Assembly (NCBI GenBank): GCA_018806915.1
Contig: JAGKQI010000097.1
Location: 496,001 to 560,000 of the forward strand
Direction: 5' to 3'
DNA from: Phytophthora colocasiae
Lineage: Eukaryota; Oomycota; Peronosporomycetes; Peronosporales; Peronosporaceae
Length of the DNA stretch: 64,000 nt
In this document: positions 9,433 through 19,988 of the stretch, one piece after another
Layout of the letters: each line of letters begins with the position of its first letter
How positions within the stretch are numbered: position 1 is the first letter of the stretch
Notes under the pieces: generated by a model
Told to the model about the DNA's origin: nothing
The model's database searches: none
The model's input: the letters and a program-made list of their open reading frames with translations, nothing else
Program-made: the position numbers and the translations under genes

Positions 9433-10390
9433 AATTTCCTTCCTTCATAACGGTCACGAAGTAGACTTGGCATTTTCGGGGTCCAGATCCACCGTGAAGC
9501 AAAGAGCGCCATGGATTCCTTGGCGAACAACAGCAGCCTTTTCAGTGCCGTGCTTCTCTACCACTTCTAGCGTGAACTACACAGTACCGTCGGGGTCTTC
9601 TTGGAACTTCGTGAGTCGGAGGCGATTCGGACAATCTGTGTCACGCAGCGATATATTCTAGCGCACAATTTGTTCCCGTAGTTGTGCATGCATTTATACA
9701 TTGAGCCGTCCAGTAGGTTTATTCCGACTTTCGCGTCATCCAGCGACGAGAACGTCTCACACGCCTCAAAACGTATTCGCTTGGAAACAGGCTGTGGCTG
9801 GTCCTCTTCAGAAGAAGCTGCGAAGTCACTGGCTCCGCTCCCGACGGTATCTTGGCTCGAAACGCAAATGGATGTATCTAAGAACGCCTTCCAGCCAACC
9901 ACTTTAAATAAACCTAACTTACTTCCATTGTCTCCTTTCAACCAACTACTTGAAATTAATCTTTTTCTGATATATTTTACTTCAAAAACAGCCAAAATAT
10001 AATTTACTCGAAGTTTCCCTGAAATTTACTCGAAGATAAGCCGCACCCAAGTTAGATTATCGCGATCATCGGAATACATATACACGCACATGTAGCTACG
10101 TGTGTTTCAGCCACTCTGTCACGACGTCCACTGTAGGTAAGCGTCTAGAAGCACAGAAAGGCGATTGATGTAGTATTTGTCGTCTCAGAAAACAGTTCGT
10201 TTTGCCTAAGGAAATTATCTTACATGTTCCAGGAAGCTGTGCTTCGTAGCAATACATTATCCTTTTTTCTTTCGAAACCACATGCTGCTTACATTATCAA
10301 ATCAGCCTTAATTTTGAGACGTTGGAGAACTGCTTAAACTGACGACTTCTGCTGCTCGTACAAGTATCCACTATAATACGCTCTTTTTTT
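9433..10390. other. Decayed or non-coding DNA left of the ankyrin duplication
   Basis: An open minus-strand frame at 9567-9995 (142 residues, including SKRIRFEACETFSSLDDAK) has no recognisable domain and is probably a remnant. ATTTACTCGAAG occurs twice near 10010-10036, inverted relative to the CGAGTAA words near 7850-7940, so the interval could be an old transposon. No other gene is visible. Confidence 0.4.
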
Positions 10391-11668
10391 CCTAGTTTCG
10401 ACTTCTGATAGCGTTTTAAATCTCTCACTTTTTGCGTCCACTTGATTGTCGATCGCCAATTGGATGACACCAACAATGAATCTGAGAACTTTTGTACAAT
10501 TCGCAGAAATTTTGTGTTTCACACACACCTTACGTAAATGGATTCTCAAATCCAGCTAAATGTTGAAACAACTATCGCCGTTTGGGGTCGAGTTTAGAGC
10601 CGAGAATGGTGCTGGAAATAGCTGACTGCCTAGAGGTCGATGAGGTAGCTACGGTAGGACCCAACCTACCTGGTCATCCAGGTGGAATTCTATCACGAGC
10701 ACCACACAGTCGAAATCGCCATAGGGACCAGACCCGAGAAAAAGGGGACCTATGTCCATGGAGCAAGTACACGCGGCATGGCTCGCAGCTGGCTCCAGAG
10801 GTGACGCTCAAACCATGAAGCGTCTGCGCATGCAGCATCCGCAGTGGCTCGACCTTCAAAGGGTCCGTAAGCAATTGCTCGCTTCCTCATGTGATAGTAG
10901 ATCTAGAGATTACTGTAGTTTTGCAGCATTGCTGTGAGAATAATGACGAAAATCTGACCGTTTCGGTGTGTCGTTGCGTCGGACTGTAAGCCGACCCGGT
11001 CGGAATCTGCAGTAGGTCCGACACGCCCGCAATTCTGTAGCTGGGAATGCTTCCACCTACACACAATTGGAGCCTCCGCTCTGCTCACTTCCGCGTGGGA
11101 TGGCTGCGCAGAGATTGTGGAGCTGCTTTTGGAGACCGGACAGGATCCAGATACCAGCGACGACGGCGGACTCACGGCCATGATGGTGGCCATCATGCGC
11201 TACAACATCGTGGCCATGCGCTGCGTTTTCCGCAATGGTGAAGCTGTCCGCCGGAACCTGGTCGTCGATGTGCGTCGCGTTGAAGTTGGTCAATGGTTTA
11301 GTCGATTATCTTGACGATTTGCCCATGTTTGCTGTCAAAAGTGTCGTGAAGAGGAGATCCACTTGCTGAAGCGCGTTCTGGCGGTTGTTGAGCTGCTCGT
11401 GCGCTTCGGAGCTGACGTAAATAAGCGAAGCCAGGTATTCCATCGTCTTGGATAGTCGTGTATGATACTTGAGTGTGGGATCTGCTAATATTTTGCTCGA
11501 CCAGGAGGGATACAGCGCTCTTCATTACGCCGGGAATGGTGACATTCTCGATGTCGCGAAATATCTTATCGATGCTGGGGCTGACATGGACGCACAAGAT
11601 GTGGTACTGCGTGCGGAACTTGAAATAATTCAATTTGACCCAGATTAATGTTGCGATTCCGTGTACTT
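10391..11668 (+). repeat. Duplicated segment, copy A (partner 16909-18188)
   Basis: This segment matches 16909-18188 almost base for base. The only length differences I found are two single-G insertions in the partner (near 17279 and 17588). It includes about 360 bases upstream of the ankyrin gene start and ends inside intron 4, where it meets the terminal repeat of the Ngaro element. Confidence 0.9.
10752..11600 (+). pseudogene. Ankyrin-repeat gene copy A, exons 1-4 only
   Basis: The start is at 10752 or the in-frame ATG at 10758. Proposed exons are 10752-10866, 11013-11284, 11342-11434 and 11505-11600, with GT-AG introns of 146, 57 and 70 nt, and all phases join correctly. The encoded part contains ankyrin units such as GASALLTSAWDGCAEIVELL, VVELLVRFGADVNKRS and EGYSALHYAGNGDILDVAKY. 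The acceptor of intron 4 and the large last exon are missing because the sequence changes to transposon at 11669. Exons 1-4 are the least damaged of the three copies, but the gene cannot make the full protein. The function is unknown beyond probable protein binding. Confidence 0.75.
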
Positions 11669-11696
11669 GATTGATCGGCATTAAGGGCGTGGTGAG
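11667..11696 (-). repeat. Ngaro B2 terminal repeat
   Basis: About 30 bases (TTGATTGATCGGCATTAAGG and onward), repeated as B1 at 11867-11896. It is the outer 3' end of the element, touching copy A of the ankyrin gene. Confidence 0.85.
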
Positions 11697-11701
11697 GCGG
11701 G

Positions 11702-11834
11702 TATCTGTGATCTAGAATCGAAGTGAGATCTCGCTGTGGTCCCGTGCCTTCCTACTGTTCTAACTTTAGAGCTTCTTCCTGGTATCTTACCACTACGGAA
11801 AACCGATCATCCTCCGGACTGATCCACATTTCCT
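11702..11834 (-). repeat. Ngaro A2 repeat
   Basis: 133 bases matching 16779-16911 (A1). Located between B1 and B2, as the split-direct-repeat model requires. Confidence 0.88.
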
Positions 11835-11866
11835 TAATCGTCCAGATCCACGGCGGGGGCAAATGT

Positions 11867-11896
11867 TTGATTGATCGGCATTAAGGGCGTGGTGAG
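11867..11896 (-). repeat. Ngaro B1 repeat
   Basis: Direct repeat of B2, separated from the recombinase stop by about 48 bases. Confidence 0.85.
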
Positions 11897-11944
11897 CGGC
11901 CCCCAAGATGAATTGCTCGAGCGGTCTTGAGCCGATATCCAACA

Positions 11945-12967
11945 TCAGACCATCCGCCGTGCCAACATTGTTGTTGAAGCTGCCGACTGCACTGGGTATT
12001 CCTCGAAGCATCGGGAAGTCCACCGACCAAGCAGTTTGATTGCAAGACTGTCCACGTTGCCTCGTAGAAGAGCCGTAGCACCGCCGCTCCGAAGCGAGTG
12101 GGAGGCGTAGTTGGATGGAGGTGCACCGACTTTGTGAGCAACGCGTTTGAGAGCGTTGTCCATGGTCGTTGAGTCAAGATCCAGGCACAGGTGCTGGGAG
12201 TTCGCCATTTTGAGTTGTTGACGAGCCTTGTGGATATGCTTGAGGGCTAGCACGGGACACAACAGGGGGTCACCCGAGCGGTGCATCGTTCGCCATGCAC
12301 CACGCCCGAATTGGTCGTTCTTCGCGCCGCTCAGGCCGATAGTGACTGCAGTGGCGCTGTCGACTGGTGTTACGCGTCCTTGTGCATCCGTGAAGTAAAC
12401 GTCCTTGAACTTGAGGCAGTAAAATGACCGAGTCTTTTGAACCACCAAGTATTCTGACCTTCGTAGCAGGAAGAAGTAAGCTATGAGCACGCTGCCCCAC
12501 AAGAGACGCTGTCGGGGCTGACGAAGATCGAGTGAGCGACGCAGCAGTCGAAGAAACGCGGGGGTCACAGGTTGCTTCTTACTGACGGGTTCAGAAAGCC
12601 GGCGAATTCCTTTTAACAAGATTTGGAGCTTGGGTGAGGAAAGGAGCTGGATGTCCCCGTATCGACGCTGGTACCACAGAATGCTCGATAACTTGGAGCG
12701 AATGGTGGAATATTTGTTCCCTCGAAGAGCCTTATTACCACCATATCTCCACAGATAAATGGCAAAATAGCACAGCTTGTTCGTGTTGGATGTCGCGTTG
12801 TGTCGAAACCATGGAGACCATCCCATCAAGCGGGAGAAAAACCTCCACTGGCGCCAGGCTGCGTTATACTTGACCGTGGTAGTCCGAGCCAGGGCATGTC
12901 TGAACAGCACTGTTCCCACACAGCGGAGAGATTGTCGAAGGGAGCGACGATCGGTACCTGTCGCCAT
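11945..12967 (-). CDS. Ngaro tyrosine recombinase
   Basis: An intact 340-residue frame. The catalytic set of tyrosine recombinases is visible: the first Arg in LLRRSEYL (about R169), HSLR at 290-293, a Trp in GRW at 316 (the H/W position) and the nucleophile Tyr in EEYPV at 324. The enzyme would integrate the circular DNA copy into the genome. It overlaps the end of the RT/RNase H region by about 140 bases in another frame, a normal layout in Ngaro elements. There is no in-frame damage, so this gene may still be functional even though the RT/RNase H frame is broken. Confidence 0.92.
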   Translation of the reverse strand: MATGTDRRSLRQSLRCVGTVLFRHALARTTTVKYNAAWRQWRFFSRLMGWSPWFRHNATSNTNKLCYFAIYLWRYGGNKALRGNKYSTIRSKLSSILWYQRRYGDIQLLSSPKLQILLKGIRRLSEPVSKKQPVTPAFLRLLRRSLDLRQPRQRLLWGSVLIAYFFLLRRSEYLVVQKTRSFYCLKFKDVYFTDAQGRVTPVDSATAVTIGLSGAKNDQFGRGAWRTMHRSGDPLLCPVLALKHIHKARQQLKMANSQHLCLDLDSTTMDNALKRVAHKVGAPPSNYASHSLRSGGATALLRGNVDSLAIKLLGRWTSRCFEEYPVQSAASTTMLARRMV

Positions 12968-14861
12968 GATGAAGAGAGGTTAGTCCAGCTGCTCCACAGA
13001 GGGTGTGAATCGGTCCAGGCCCTGCTTCCAGCGTCAGCCATTGTGTTCAAATTTCCCGGGATGTGTTCTGCAGTGAACACTAGGTGATATTGGAGCTCTG
13101 CCAGCGAGAGTAGGCGGTTATAGAGCTGTGCTGTGGGATGGCGGCTAAGCCTCCGCGAGGAGCGCTCATGTTGTCAATATGCAGCCGCACGTGAGTCGGC
13201 GAGGGAGTGGCGCCATTTTTCCACTGCGGACCCCATACGAGTGCAGCTAGTACGGCACTTTGCAGTTCTCTCACATTAATGGAGTTAGCGAGCGAACCGG
13301 ACCGGAATGCCGATTGCACCGAGGGAGAGAACTTGAGTCGAATGAATTCTTTGCGGTGGGGCTCAAGTGCACAGAGACCATCGTCTGACGCGTCCATATA
13401 AACGTGAACGTCGGGTTCGGCAAGGCTAGCAAATTGAGAGACAGGAATCCCATTAAACCGATATCTGTGGACGAGAACTGCGTCGAACCATCGTAGATCA
13501 TTGAGAACATCCACTGACAGGGTGCTGTTAGCGAACGGAGGAGCCGATATAGCCGCAACATGAACGCGCTGGTAGAAGGCCCTAGCCGCCGGAAAACACG
13601 TAGCAACATGCCTCATTACCCCGAGAAGTTTGTTGAGCTCCGATTTGGTGGCGCGTCCTGCGCGTAACAATTTGCGCAGCCGTGTTTGTGTTTTCTCCAA
13701 CTTGTTCTCAGGAATGGCAACAGTGCCCTTATCCGTATCCCACAGCAATCCCAGTGCCTTATTCAGGTTCATCCAGCCAGTAAACTTCTTGTCATTTATC
13801 GCTGAAGGACCGAGTACTGACAGCATGGAGCGACGTAGGGCAATATTCGCGTCGCGACAGCGGGTGCCGGTATGAATTTCCACACAAGTATGGTCGTCAC
13901 ACCACACATTGCCCGAAAAATTGCTGGAATCGGCCGGGGCGTGGACTGGAGCTGTTGCTTCATACTTGTCGTTAATAATTGACCCGGCAAGGGAGTAGAA
14001 TGCTGGCGAGCCGCACCAGCCAAATCCACAAGCGAGGTCGATGACCAAGTAGCCACCAAATAGAAATGAGAACATGTGTACTGCATTCTCATTGATCGGC
14101 ACGTGCCGAAATGCGCCCGAAACGTCTCCGAGCATCATCAGCACCTCAGCGTCTGGGTGCTCAGTCTGTAGGTTGTGAATTCGTCGGGCAATGTCGCCCG
14201 GGGGGTTGTACGAGACGGTTGGGAAGTTGTCGTCGCAGGTGAAGTCGTTCACCGAGCTTCCTCGTGGGTAAGAATAATCATTAATAAGCCGTACGTCGTG
14301 ATCACCTTTTGCAGCGATCCCAATCGGGCTCACAAAGATCTCGGGCCAGAGCTGAAGTAATTTCTCGCGAAGAACGAGGAATCTGCCGTCGCGCTGACCT
14401 TTGCGAATGTGCGCCCGGATCCGATCAGCATGTTCGGACACGAATTTGTGATTCGACGGGCGATTGGACTGCAAGCCGGGCTTGATTTTCCACTGGGGCA
14501 GGACCCCATTGCGCACAACACTATTCCATCGTTTGTAGGTAGTGGTGTGAGGTGAGTCTCTGGGAACCGGCAGTTCAAAAAGAGCTTTGTTGGGTCTTGG
14601 ATCGTCGTAAGTCTGGTTCCTTACTAGACGCACAAATTCTGGCAGAGATAAGCGTGACCGCTGAGCCAGGTCGGACAGAAATTCAACCTCGGACGCATCA
14701 ATAACATCGATAGACGGAGACGGGACAGGGGGGACCAAATGAAATGTAGACGCAACTTGACACAGACGCGAGCGAGCGCTAGCACTGGCTCGTTTCTCCA
14801 ATAGTTTCAACGTGTTGAGGGTTGTCGTGAGAGCAACCGGGCGGTGCTTGCATGGAGCCAC
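12826..14861 (-). pseudogene. Ngaro reverse transcriptase / RNase H, frameshifted in RNase H
   Basis: The main frame (14861-13080, 593 residues) holds the RT: RLINDYSYPRGSSVNDF, LGDVSGAFRHVPI, ACGFGWCGSPAFYSL and the catalytic pair in VWCDDH at about residues 322-323. RNase H follows with VYMDASDDG, an NVRELQSAVLAAL helix and LHIDNMSA. It then runs into a stop at 13080, while the expected RNase H end (LYNRLLSLAELQ, then FTAEHIPGNLNTMADAGSR) continues in another minus-strand frame down to 12826. The change of frame lies between the DNMSA codons and about 13140, so one small indel breaks the enzyme. It starts 31 bases after the gag-like stop. Confidence 0.88.
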
Positions 14862-14891
14862 CGCTGGAGTGCCTGGAGGTGAGAGGCAGCA

Positions 14892-16691
14892 TCATGACTC
14901 CTGGGAGTCAGCCGCCAACCCATTGTAGTTCGCCACGATGAAGTGCTTAACAATTTCCGGTAGCACAGCGGGACTAAAGTGTGCGCGCTTCGCATCAAAG
15001 CAGCCACCTGTGCCATTTCCGGAACAGCCCATCTTAGAAAGTGACCGCATGCACAGTGACTTGGAACCTTGAGTCGGAAGAGCGGCCAGAACTTCCGGAG
15101 GAACTGAAGTTTTTGTTCGTGACGTTTCTCCACGGCGGGGGGCGTTAGGAGTCAGACGTCGACGGGGTGCGGGGTGATTGTCAGCTCGATGATCCTTTCG
15201 CAGGTCCTTAATCTCGAGGAGCTCTTCATCGTTACGGGAGAACTCGGTATAGACGTCCATCGATGCATCGAATTCGCGTGACACAGTGAGACTGCGGAAC
15301 TTGCCGAACTTGTTGGTTACCCAGTACGCGACCAGCTTCCAACCTGATGTATCATCATCCGAGATGCCCTTGAACGAGTCGACGAATGAAATTGCGGTGT
15401 CAATGAGCTGAACAATTGATGAGTTGTAGAAACGGGAAGCAAAGGTGCGTAGGCACCGGAGAGCACCACAAATATCATGCCGTGACGACGCAGAAGCGGC
15501 CGGCCGTAGCGTATTCTTTTCGGAAAAATCTGTCCGGCTCGTCGTGGACTCCAGTGCGTTTGCCCTGTCCAGTACTCCGGCGGGTCGGCAGTGCATGACC
15601 GACAGGCCTCGAGTCCCAAAGCCAAAATCGTAGAGCCCACGGAGAACGGGTGGGGACGCTAGAAACTGAACGTGGACCGATTGCTGCATGTACTCGAGTA
15701 GTGATTGGCATGACTTACCTTGAAACCGACTGTTGACGATGGTCTGGTGAACACGTTTCTGTGTTGCTGATGGGCGGAATGAGCCGCGCAGGTGGCGAGA
15801 GCCGTAATCACTGCCTCCGTCTTCTGATGGTCGACCGTCACGTAATTCCACAGAGTCAGCTGAAGGGCGGCGGCGCTTTCCGAGAGATCGGTTCTGAAGA
15901 CGGACTTCTCTGACATCGTCAGCTTCAGAACCACTTGACATGTCGAGAATGGAGTCCTGGAGGTCCGCTGGCGGAAAATCAACAGCGACGTCGATTGGAC
16001 CTGAAGAGGGGGGGACTGGACCGGGGGAAGATGCCTGGGGATCTTTGTATAAATCGAGCTTACTTTTCTTGCGTGGACCCATGCACACATCGAGAATGTG
16101 TTGACGCCGGACTTGAACCACCTGGAGGTCATGCGGGCGGACGAGAGGGACCGTATCGTCGGGATTAAAGGGAATCGTCAATAGGGAAAGCACAGCAGGG
16201 GGTAGGGGACCACGGCGTTTACGACACGCCACGCATACAGAGTCCTGTTGCTGAAGTAGTTCTTTAGCGTTCAGCAACATGTCAGGAGTGGTTGAACCGA
16301 CTTGGAGCGCATAGTTAATGGGGTCGACCTTGATAATCCGCGGAGGATCGCACAGCTTGACCGCGACAAAGCCCGATGCAGAGAGTACCGTCAGTGTTGG
16401 GCCGTCATGGCTATAGTCGTAACGGGTTGCTACACCATAAGCCCACTGGCCTATACACATCCCGTTTTGGCCCACAAACGCGACGGGGTGACCAACGTAG
16501 TCACCCGGCCACAGAGTGGCCTCAGACGGATCCACCACGCGTGGCAACAGGGTCTCCGCTGGGATACGGATTTCTGGACCGTCACCGTCGGAGTCGGGAC
16601 CCACTGGGCAGACTATCGCAAAACCGTCATCAACACGGTTCACGCGTACGTAGCCGAACCCAGGAAGCTCTGGAGCATGGAGAGGGCCCAC
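14892..16691 (-). CDS. Ngaro gag-like protein
   Basis: An uninterrupted frame of 599 residues in the gag position of the element, starting 88 bases inside A1. There is no clear capsid homology by eye. It has an acidic/serine-rich middle (SSGSEADDVREV) and a C-terminal Cys/His cluster (SLCMRSLSKMGCSGNGTGGC, then FDAKRAHF) that may be a CCCH-type nucleic-acid-binding knuckle. The assignment as Gag rests mainly on position and that cluster. Confidence 0.7.
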   Translation of the reverse strand: MGPLHAPELPGFGYVRVNRVDDGFAIVCPVGPDSDGDGPEIRIPAETLLPRVVDPSEATLWPGDYVGHPVAFVGQNGMCIGQWAYGVATRYDYSHDGPTLTVLSASGFVAVKLCDPPRIIKVDPINYALQVGSTTPDMLLNAKELLQQQDSVCVACRKRRGPLPPAVLSLLTIPFNPDDTVPLVRPHDLQVVQVRRQHILDVCMGPRKKSKLDLYKDPQASSPGPVPPSSGPIDVAVDFPPADLQDSILDMSSGSEADDVREVRLQNRSLGKRRRPSADSVELRDGRPSEDGGSDYGSRHLRGSFRPSATQKRVHQTIVNSRFQGKSCQSLLEYMQQSVHVQFLASPPVLRGLYDFGFGTRGLSVMHCRPAGVLDRANALESTTSRTDFSEKNTLRPAASASSRHDICGALRCLRTFASRFYNSSIVQLIDTAISFVDSFKGISDDDTSGWKLVAYWVTNKFGKFRSLTVSREFDASMDVYTEFSRNDEELLEIKDLRKDHRADNHPAPRRRLTPNAPRRGETSRTKTSVPPEVLAALPTQGSKSLCMRSLSKMGCSGNGTGGCFDAKRAHFSPAVLPEIVKHFIVANYNGLAADSQES

Positions 16692-16778
16692 AAACGCGAG
16701 CGAACCGACGGCTAAAGCCCTTGAGACTATGGATGCAGAAGAGAAGAGAGGCTTGTGAAGGAGAAGAGAGGACTTGAC

Positions 16779-16911
16779 TATCTGTGATCTAGAATCGAAG
16801 TGAGATCTCGCTGTGGTCCCGTGCCTTCCTACTGTTCTAACTTTAGAGCTTCTTCCTGGTATCTTACCACTACGGAAAACCGATCATCCTCCGGACTGAT
16901 CCACATTTCCT
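16779..16911 (-). repeat. Ngaro A1 terminal repeat
   Basis: The 5' end of the element on the minus strand, matching A2. The last bases (CCT) are shared with the start of the adjoining ankyrin duplication, so the exact boundary is uncertain by about three bases. Confidence 0.88.
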
Positions 16912-18188
16912 AGTTTCGACTTCTGATAGCGTTTTAAATCTCTCACTTTTTGCGTCCACTTGATTGTCGATCGCCAATTGGATGACACCAACAATGAATC
17001 TGAGAACTTTTGTACAATTCGCAGAAATTTTGTGTTTCACACACACCTTACGTAAATGGATTCTCAAATCCAGCTAAATGTTGAAACAACTATCGCCGTT
17101 TGGGGTCGAGTTTAGAGCCGAGAATGGTGCTGGAAATAGCTGACTGCCTAGAGGTCGATGAGGTAGCTACGGTAGGACCCAACCTACCTGGTCATCCAGG
17201 TGGAATTCTATCACGAGCACCACACAGTCGAAATCGCCATAGGGACCAGACCCGAGAAAAAGGGGACCTATGTCCATGGAGGCAAGTACACGCGGCATGG
17301 CTCGCAGCTGGCTCCAGAGGTGACGCTCAAACCATGAAGCGTCTGCGCATGCAGCATCCGCAGTGGCTCGACCTTCAAAGGGTCCGTAAGCAATTGCTCG
17401 CTTCCTCATGTGATAGTAGATCTAGAGATTACTGTAGTTTTGCAGCATTGCTGTGAGAATAATGACGAAAATCTGACCGTTTCGGTGTGTCGTTGCGTCG
17501 GACTGTAAGCCGACCCGGTCGGAATCTGCAGTAGGTCCGACACGCCCGCAATTCTGTAGCTGGGAATGCTTCCACCTACACACAATTGGGAGCCTCCGCT
17601 CTGCTCACTTCCGCGTGGGATGGCTGCGCAGAGATTGTGGAGCTGCTTTTGGAGACCGGACAGGATCCAGATACCAGCGACGACGGCGGACTCACGGCCA
17701 TGATGGTGGCCATCATGCGCTACAACATCGTGGCCATGCGCTGCGTTTTCCGCAATGGTGAAGCTGTCCGCCGGAACCTGGTCGTCGATGTGCGTCGCGT
17801 TGAAGTTGGTCAATGGTTTAGTCGATTATCTTGACGATTTGCCCATGTTTGCTGTCAAAAGTGTCGTGAAGAGGAGATCCACTTGCTGAAGCGCGTTCTG
17901 GCGGTTGTTGAGCTGCTCGTGCGCTTCGGAGCTGACGTAAATAAGCGAAGCCAGGTATTCCATCGTCTTGGATAGTCGTGTATGATACTTGAGTGTGGGA
18001 TCTGCTAATATTTTGCTCGACCAGGAGGGATACAGCGCTCTTCATTACGCCGGGAATGGTGACATTCTCGATGTCGCGAAATATCTTATCGATGCTGGGG
18101 CTGACATGGACGCACAAGATGTGGTACTGCGTGCGGAACTTGAAATAATTCAATTTGACCCAGATTAATGTTGCGATTCCGTGTACTT
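16909..18188 (+). repeat. Duplicated segment, copy B (partner 10391-11668)
   Basis: Direct repeat of copy A beginning at the same CCTAGTTTCG word. Homology to copy A ends where A is cut (18188), after which copy B continues into the last intron and last exon. Confidence 0.9.
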
Positions 18189-19310
18189 TTGCCACCACAG
18201 AAGGGGAAAACGCCGCTGCACCACTGCATTTGCGAAGAAAATCTGGTCGTAGCAAATCTTCTGGTTTCGCGTGGTGCTCAAATTGACATTGCAGACGATC
18301 AGGGTCTAAGTCCCTTGATACTTGCGATCCGAAGGTGTAACGTGAATATGCTCCAGATCATCTTGAACCAGTATCGTCTTGTAGTCACAGACGAACGAAG
18401 GGATTTTGCGGCCGACGTACTTTTGATTGCAGTGGAGAACGAAGTGGAAGAAATTGTGCGGTTCGTTGTGGAGGGAGAATTCTCCTCCGTTGCAGTCTGC
18501 AACTCCGTGGGGGAGACGCCACTGCATCGTGCCATTGTGAAACAAAATGTCCAGCTGATGGAACTCTTAATGAGATTAGACCCAGTCGATGCCAACTTGA
18601 GAGCCGCCACGGTGGAAGGCGATTCAGTCACACACTATGCAGCACGCTTCGGGTCGGTGCGGGAGATGGAACTTCTCATTAGCCGCTTTTCATTTTTGTT
18701 CGGGGACTTGGAGTCACTTGAAGTCGATGGCAACCCATTTAACGCTACGAACAGAAGTGGGGCAACGTGTCTGTACGTTGTTGGAACCAGCAAGGAGAAC
18801 TTGACCAGGAGTGAATCCGAGCGAGATACAATTACAGAACTACTTCTGCAGCAGGGGCCCCGATTGTTCCGACGTGACTTCATTCTCATCCGCTCCGGCT
18901 CCGGGTCGACCGAACAAGTCGTTTTCCGTGAGCAAGTACGTCGAGCAATTCGTCTTTGGGTACGTGAAGCTTCCGTCCGGGGAAATGAGTTGGCGGTTGA
19001 TGGGAATGAAAATATTGAGGTCGGGGCTGGATCTAATGCCATTTTGCTGACCGAGTTGTGTGTGGAGTGGGCATCTGCTGTCGTTTCCCCCGTAGTTGGT
19101 CTTCACAGGCCAGATTTTGTGGCTGTGCTGCACGTGGTGATATCTGCAGGATACGCCCTGGAGTTGTTGTCACTTCTGCTGGAGCTCTCGTTGTGTCGAG
19201 GTGCGATGTCTGTTCTGCTTCGTCGGCTGGAGCGGTTCTCTCGGTTTCCTCGCGTGCACATGCTACTGCTGCAGCTTCATCGAGAGGTTTCGGAGAGCTT
19301 GCAGTTATAG
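17276..19310 (+). pseudogene. Ankyrin-repeat gene copy B, full length but frameshifted in exons 1 and 2
   Basis: By alignment with copy A the exons are 17276-17385, 17532-17804, 17862-17954, 18025-18120 and 18201-19310. The last intron ends at CCACCACAG. Exon 5 is an intact 369-codon frame with several ankyrin units (KGKTPLHHCICEENLVVANL, DDQGLSPLILAIRRCNVNML, VGETPLHRAIVKQNVQLMEL) and a non-repeat C-terminal domain ending ESLQL. Relative to A, one extra G follows the start codon region (about 17279) and one lies in exon 2 (about 17588); each shifts the frame. Copy C agrees with A at the second site, so that G is private to B. Both changes lengthen G runs, so sequencing error is possible and the gene could be intact in reality. 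Confidence 0.75.
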
Positions 19311-19988
19311 TATCGGTGAAGTTGTGATGAGTTCGAAGCGTTGTGCTAGTTTCAGAAGCATAGTCAATATTAATTTTTACCACTCTTACCACCACCCCGT
19401 AGGTCGGATGAATCGAAAATGGGTTGCACGAGAAACGTCCTAGCACACTTGGGGTTTAGGTTCGTCACAGGAGGGGAGGATGAAAAGTATGCTTTTAGCA
19501 TATGCGTATTTGGTGATCTTATTATCTACGAATGACGTTTCTGACTTATATTACCAAGTCAGAAACGTCATTCGTAGATAATAAGATCACCAAACTACAT
19601 CGTGTAATTCCTTTATTACCGAGACACATAGGGATGATCTGATGACTTTCTCATGATCAACTGAATTCATCCTTCATTTGTAGTCAAATGTACATTTAAC
19701 TAAGCTAACCCGTTACTCTTGCACTTAGTTCATTGTCCAAATTGATCGACGCAACAGCACAAGCAGATCGATGTGGAGTTCCGACCTGGAAACGATTACA
19801 AATTGCTGCAACTGCTACATGTACTTGCTGCTTGGATGGTCGTCTGCATGTATCTCTTAAACTGATGTATTACAGTCGCTACTGGCTTGGGGTTTTGTTC
19901 TTTTATTCGACTACAATTCCATTAATGCATACTAGTAGTACCACTAACGTTAGAAGTATCGCTTACACTGCGAAGAATTCACGACGGA
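19311..19988. other. Non-coding spacer between ankyrin copy B and the Gypsy element
   Basis: No recognisable gene. It contains the perfect hairpin at 19510-19593. A short frame from about 19733 runs into the Gypsy LTR and has no domain. Confidence 0.5.
19510..19593. repeat. Perfect 38-bp inverted repeat with 8-nt loop
   Basis: Arms 19510-19547 and 19556-19593 are exact reverse complements, with the loop ATATTACC between them. The arms are AT-rich with a central GACGTTTCTGACTT. An RNA copy would form a miRNA-precursor-like hairpin. It is not a Pol III terminator or tRNA. The origin could be a foldback transposon remnant, a small-RNA locus or an assembly fold-back. Confidence 0.9.

Larger units (their letters stand above)
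11667..16911 (-). mobile_element. Ngaro-type (DIRS order) tyrosine-recombinase retrotransposon
   Basis: Read on the minus strand the element is A1 (16911-16779), gag-like frame, RT/RNase H, tyrosine recombinase, B1 (11896-11867), A2 (11834-11702), B2 (11696-11667). These are the split direct repeats that define Ngaro elements, which replicate through a circular intermediate and integrate with a tyrosine recombinase, hence have no target duplication. A1 and A2 are 133 bp and near-identical, B1 and B2 about 30 bp. It lies between two copies of the same ankyrin segment. Confidence 0.9.

Noticed and set aside
10582..10818. Upstream frame as the start of the ankyrin gene
   Set aside because: It is in a different phase from exon 1 and lacks ankyrin similarity; the start at 10752/10758 is matched by the start of the diverged copy C.
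12634..16777. Plus-strand frames inside the Ngaro element
   Set aside because: They are shadows of the gag, RT and recombinase frames, which have clear motifs on the minus strand.
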